A stretch of 64,000 bases of DNA, taken from the NCBI GenBank assembly GCA_958370785.1, contig CATXKN010000006.1, positions 89,679 through 153,678 on the forward strand, read 5' to 3'. Made by a program: the position numbers and the translations under genes. The notes under the pieces were generated by a model. It searched no databases, had not been told where the DNA came from, and saw only the letters and a program-made list of their open reading frames with translations. This document shows, piece by piece, positions 60,765-64,000 of this stretch. Source of the stretch: an uncultured Collinsella sp. (lineage in GTDB: Bacteria > Actinomycetota > Coriobacteriia > Coriobacteriales > Coriobacteriaceae). The stretch's first letter is position 1; every line of letters starts with the position of its first letter.

Positions 60765-62609
60765 TTGAATTATCTGAGTGAGATGCTCAAATTGCCAGTC
60801 TTGGACGTCGACGGCGAAAAGCTCGGCGTGGTTAACGATTTTGGCATTGCAACCGGCGAAGTTTTTCCGCACGTGACGTCGCTCGCGTTCCGCGGTCCCG
60901 GCAAGACGCCGTTTATGATCAGTTGGCGCAAATGGGTCGACCGTATCGACGAGACGGGTGTACACCTTAAGACGTCGGCCACCGAAATTCGTTTTTCGTA
61001 CTTGCAGCCGACCGAACTCTTGCTTGCCCGCGACGTGCTCAACAAGCAGATTGTCGACACGCAGGGCATGAAGGTCGTGCGCGTCAACGACATCAAGTTT
61101 TCCATGTCGGGTGAAAATCAGCTGCGCCTGCTGGGTGCCGAGGTCGGCGCCCGCGGTCTGCTGCGTGCAATCAGCCCCACACTCGAGCACGTCGTCGAGG
61201 GCTTTATGAAGCACCTGGGCAAGCCGCTCAGCGAGGACATTATCGCCTGGTCTTATATGGACCTGCTCGATCGCTCGACTAAGAACATTCAGCTCTCGGT
61301 GTCGCACAAGACGCTTGGCGAGCTGCATCCTGCCGACATCGCTGACATCATCGAGCAGCTCGACCCGCGCCTGCGCGCGCAGGTGTTCGCGCAGCTCGAT
61401 ACGGCACAGGCCGCCGAGGCCATCTCGGAGTTCGATGATGACGAGCTCATGACCGAGATGCTCGAGGGCCTGTCCGATACCGACGCATCGTCGATGCTGG
61501 CCATGATGGACCCGGACGATGCTGCCGACCTGATCGACGAGCTCGATTATGAGAAGGCCGAGAAGCTCCTGCGCCTGATGGGCGTCAAGGAGGAGAAGGC
61601 GATTCGTAATCTGCTGGGCTATGAGGACAACACCGCCGGCCGTATCATGACCTCGGAGTTTGTCTCGCTGCCCGCCACGGCGACAGTCGGTGATGCCATC
61701 GAGGCGATTCGCAAACTCGACGAGGACTTTGAGAGCGTCTACTACGTCTATACCGAGGATCCGAGCGGCATGCTCACCGGCGTGCTCTCGCTGCGTACGC
61801 TGATCGTGGCCGACCGCGACGCCACGCTGGGCCAGCTCGCCTATCGCGATCTGGTCTACGTGTCGCCCGACGAGGACCAGGAAGACGTGACGGACGAGAT
61901 GACCAAGTACGACCTGGTTGCCATCCCTGTCTGCGACGAGAACCGTCATATCTTGGGTATCGTGACCTTCGACGACGCCATGGACGTTATCGCCGAGGAG
62001 CATCAGGAGGACCTGCAGATCGCCGGTGTCGGCTCGGGCGATAGCGCGTCGGACGACTCGACGAACGTGCTCAGCTGGTTCGTGCATCGTCAGTACTGGG
62101 TCGTCGTGTGGGGCATCGCCTCGTGCATTATGGCGACCGTGCTGGGGACGGCGCTGGGCTCCGCGCATCTGGTGGTGTTCCCCATGTGCGCCATGCCGCT
62201 CGTGCTGCTGGCTGCCTCGCGCATGGTGTCGTTCGTCAAGAACTACTTCCTCGAGTACGACGGTCACGACGACGAGCCCAAACCGTACCTGGGATTCTTC
62301 TTCCAGAGCACGGGTATGGGCCTGATTCTGTCGCTCGTGACCTACCTGTGCGCGCAGCTGGTGCGCACTGCCGCGTTCCCCGATGCCACCATGTTTGAGG
62401 AGCAGCTCTTTACCGGCTGCTTTAACATCGCTGCCGTCATTTGCCTGGTTGGCAACATGAGCGCTGTGATTTATCTGATGGTGCTGTTCTGGCGCGATGA
62501 GCACGACCTCAATACGTCGGGTACTGCCATGAACGTCATCGCCGTCATGATCTCGTGTGTGGCGTACTGCATCGCCGCGGTGCTGCTCACCATGTCGGTC
62601 ATGGGGTAG
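60765..62609 (+). CDS. MgtE-like protein with a non-canonical membrane domain
   Basis: A 614-aa protein with a TTG start after GGGGAG. Two PRC-barrel-like segments (about 1-130), an MgtE_N superhelix (about 180-290, 'HPADIADIIEQLDPRLRAQV'), a CBS pair (about 290-410) and about five C-terminal helices (430-614). The cytoplasmic half is clearly MgtE-like. The membrane half lacks the Mg channel signature (GNAGTQ-type motif), so transport by the usual MgtE pore is doubtful. It lies 8 bp before the NRMT-like gene and may regulate it. Confidence 0.75.
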   Translation: MNYLSEMLKLPVLDVDGEKLGVVNDFGIATGEVFPHVTSLAFRGPGKTPFMISWRKWVDRIDETGVHLKTSATEIRFSYLQPTELLLARDVLNKQIVDTQGMKVVRVNDIKFSMSGENQLRLLGAEVGARGLLRAISPTLEHVVEGFMKHLGKPLSEDIIAWSYMDLLDRSTKNIQLSVSHKTLGELHPADIADIIEQLDPRLRAQVFAQLDTAQAAEAISEFDDDELMTEMLEGLSDTDASSMLAMMDPDDAADLIDELDYEKAEKLLRLMGVKEEKAIRNLLGYEDNTAGRIMTSEFVSLPATATVGDAIEAIRKLDEDFESVYYVYTEDPSGMLTGVLSLRTLIVADRDATLGQLAYRDLVYVSPDEDQEDVTDEMTKYDLVAIPVCDENRHILGIVTFDDAMDVIAEEHQEDLQIAGVGSGDSASDDSTNVLSWFVHRQYWVVVWGIASCIMATVLGTALGSAHLVVFPMCAMPLVLLAASRMVSFVKNYFLEYDGHDDEPKPYLGFFFQSTGMGLILSLVTYLCAQLVRTAAFPDATMFEEQLFTGCFNIAAVICLVGNMSAVIYLMVLFWRDEHDLNTSGTAMNVIAVMISCVAYCIAAVLLTMSVMG

Positions 62610-62617
62610 GTGGTCGC

Positions 62618-63880
62618 GTGCAAAATACGAAGCAAAAGCCGAGCATCAAGCAAAAGCTGACCATCGCCGCCATCTTTGGCGCCATGGGCCCCGGTCTGCT
62701 GGCGGCACTTTCGGGCAATGACGCCGGCGGCATCGCCACGTATTCCAGCGCGGGCGCCAGCTATGGCTATAAGATGCTCTGGATGCTTCCCGTCATGACC
62801 GTGCTGCTTATCGTGACGCAGGAGACCGCGGCGCGCTGCGGATGCGTCACGGGTAAGGGCCTGGCGTCGCTCATTCGCGAGCGCTTTGGCGTGCGCAAGA
62901 GCGTGCTGGCCATGGCGGCGCTGTTGATCGCCAACACGGCGGTGACCATCTCGGAGTTCGCGGGTATCGCGAGTGGCCTTGCTCTGTTTGGCGTTCCGGC
63001 GAGCATCTCGGTGCCGCTCGTGGCGCTGCTGGTGTGGATGCTTACCATGTCGGGCAGTTTCCAGCGCATCGAGAAGATTTTGCTGCTGGTAAGCTGCGTG
63101 TTCGTGACCTACATCGTCGCCGCGTTTATGGCCGGCCCCAACTGGGGCGAGGTCGCGGTCGACTTGGTCGTCCCCAATATTCAGAACGATCCCAGCTACG
63201 TGTCGCTCGTGGTCGCAACGATCGGTACTACCATCGCACCGTGGATGATCTTCTTGGCTCAGAACAACGTGGTCGATAAGAATGCGGGCGAGGACGACAT
63301 CGTGCTGCAGCGTATTGATACCGTGAGCGGCTCGATCGCCGCTGATATCATTGCTGGCTTCATTATCATCACGACCGGTACGGTGCTGTTTCCGGCGGGT
63401 ATTCAGATTGGCGATGCCGCCGATGCCGCCCGCGCGCTGGAGCCCATCGCGGGTCAGTGGTCCACGGTGTTGTTTGCCTCAGGTCTGGTCGCGGCGAGCT
63501 TCTTGGCCGCCTGCGTGCTGCCGGGCGTTACGTCGAGTGCTATCTGCGAGGCATTTGGTTGGGAGCGCGGCGCCGACCGCAGCTGGGACGAGGCCCCGGT
63601 TTACCGCGGCATCATTACGGCTATCATTGGCATCTCTGCCGTGTTGGTGCTCATGCCTGGCGTCGATTTGTTCCAGATTATGATGACCTCGCAGGTCATC
63701 AACGGCGTGCTGCTGCCCGTAGTCTTGGTATTCCAGGTGGTTATCGCGGCGGATCGCCACATTATGGGCGCCAACCGCAACGGCCGCGTATGGAACGTGC
63801 TCACTTGGGCGACTATCGGCGTGATTACGGTGCTGACGGTCGTCATGTTTGCGCTGCAAGCGATGGGCTACGGTGCTTAA
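62618..63880 (+). CDS. NRAMP-family divalent metal transporter, probably NRMT (magnesium) type
   Basis: A 420-aa membrane protein of the SLC11/NRAMP family with about 11 helices. The canonical first-helix DPGN is NDAGG here (in 'LSGNDAGGIATYSSAG'), and the sixth-helix MPH motif is APW ('GTTIAPWMIFLAQN'). Loss of the metal-coordinating Met is characteristic of the NRMT branch, which transports Mg2+ rather than Mn2+/Fe2+. The GTG at 62618 is chosen since the homology starts shortly after. The operon position behind an MgtE-like gene supports a magnesium role. Confidence 0.82.
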   Translation: MQNTKQKPSIKQKLTIAAIFGAMGPGLLAALSGNDAGGIATYSSAGASYGYKMLWMLPVMTVLLIVTQETAARCGCVTGKGLASLIRERFGVRKSVLAMAALLIANTAVTISEFAGIASGLALFGVPASISVPLVALLVWMLTMSGSFQRIEKILLLVSCVFVTYIVAAFMAGPNWGEVAVDLVVPNIQNDPSYVSLVVATIGTTIAPWMIFLAQNNVVDKNAGEDDIVLQRIDTVSGSIAADIIAGFIIITTGTVLFPAGIQIGDAADAARALEPIAGQWSTVLFASGLVAASFLAACVLPGVTSSAICEAFGWERGADRSWDEAPVYRGIITAIIGISAVLVLMPGVDLFQIMMTSQVINGVLLPVVLVFQVVIAADRHIMGANRNGRVWNVLTWATIGVITVLTVVMFALQAMGYGA

Positions 63881-63899
63881 CGCTCACTTTTGGTTCTTA

Positions 63900-63934
63900 A
63901 CAGGCCGCCGCCATGGGCTGCGGCCTGTATTTTG
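63900..63934 (+). terminator. Terminator of the mgtE-like/NRMT operon
   Basis: ACAGGCCGC (63900-63908) pairs with GCGGCCTGT (63920-63928), followed by ATTTTG. Confidence 0.82.
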
Positions 63935-64000
63935 TCTGCTATAGAGTGTTAGTTATATGGCAGTGGGCAAAAAATGCCAAATATGAGTACTGTTGCTAAG

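Overview
This is a GC-rich, densely coded bacterial chromosome segment. The gene families point to a gut Coriobacteriia, most likely Collinsella or a close relative. This is inferred from protein flavour: LAxTG-type cell-wall anchoring, a Coriobacteria-style reductase operon, an Ech-type hydrogenase and an NRMT-like transporter. No rRNA or species marker is present, so the genus remains an inference.

Layout. 0-9.3 kb: the 3' end of one, then two complete, cell-wall-anchored surface proteins (663 and 2206 aa) in tandem. 9.7-15.8 kb (minus strand): the NfnAB transhydrogenase pair, then pth, prs and glmU. 16-19.2 kb: an ECF vitamin/metal uptake operon (T, fused A-A, S). 19.7-25.3 kb: exonuclease III, a Sir2 deacylase, a FolP-FolK fusion, a degenerate biotin-ligase-like protein, CoaX and an initiator tRNA-Met. 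26.1-36.1 kb: a four-gene flavoprotein reductase operon with its own NAD(P)H-to-Fe-S electron-input proteins, a PucR-type regulator and an enoate-reductase-like Old Yellow Enzyme. 36.5-42.8 kb: an orphan HTH protein and a five-gene Ech-type group 4 [NiFe]-hydrogenase operon whose two membrane subunits are fused. 43-53.2 kb: a two-component system divergent from an ABC-2 exporter, a MacB-like ABC pair and a DUF362 Fe-S protein. 53.4-64 kb: an alpha/beta hydrolase, hemolysin III, a CorC/CNNM protein, a cyanophycin-synthetase-N-like protein, YtxH and PRC-barrel proteins, an apparently inactive NodB-type deacetylase, and an MgtE-like/NRMT-like pair behind a structured leader.

How the genes work together. 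Redox balancing dominates the centre: NfnAB links NADH, NADPH and ferredoxin. Ech would couple ferredoxin oxidation to H2 formation and ion pumping. The flavoprotein operon and the OYE would dispose of electrons on unidentified organic acceptors. The right end is rich in magnesium-transport families.

The most unusual non-coding signal is a dispersed repeat family. It comprises twelve units of a 15-bp arm, exactly 25 bp, and the inverted 15-bp arm, arranged in four arrays with a period of about 80 bp (2374-2509, 9331-9546, 25384-25599, 33637-33932). A second class consists of long inverted repeats that enclose terminator-like hairpins, mostly between convergent genes. Two of these, 23 kb apart, share the same outer arms.
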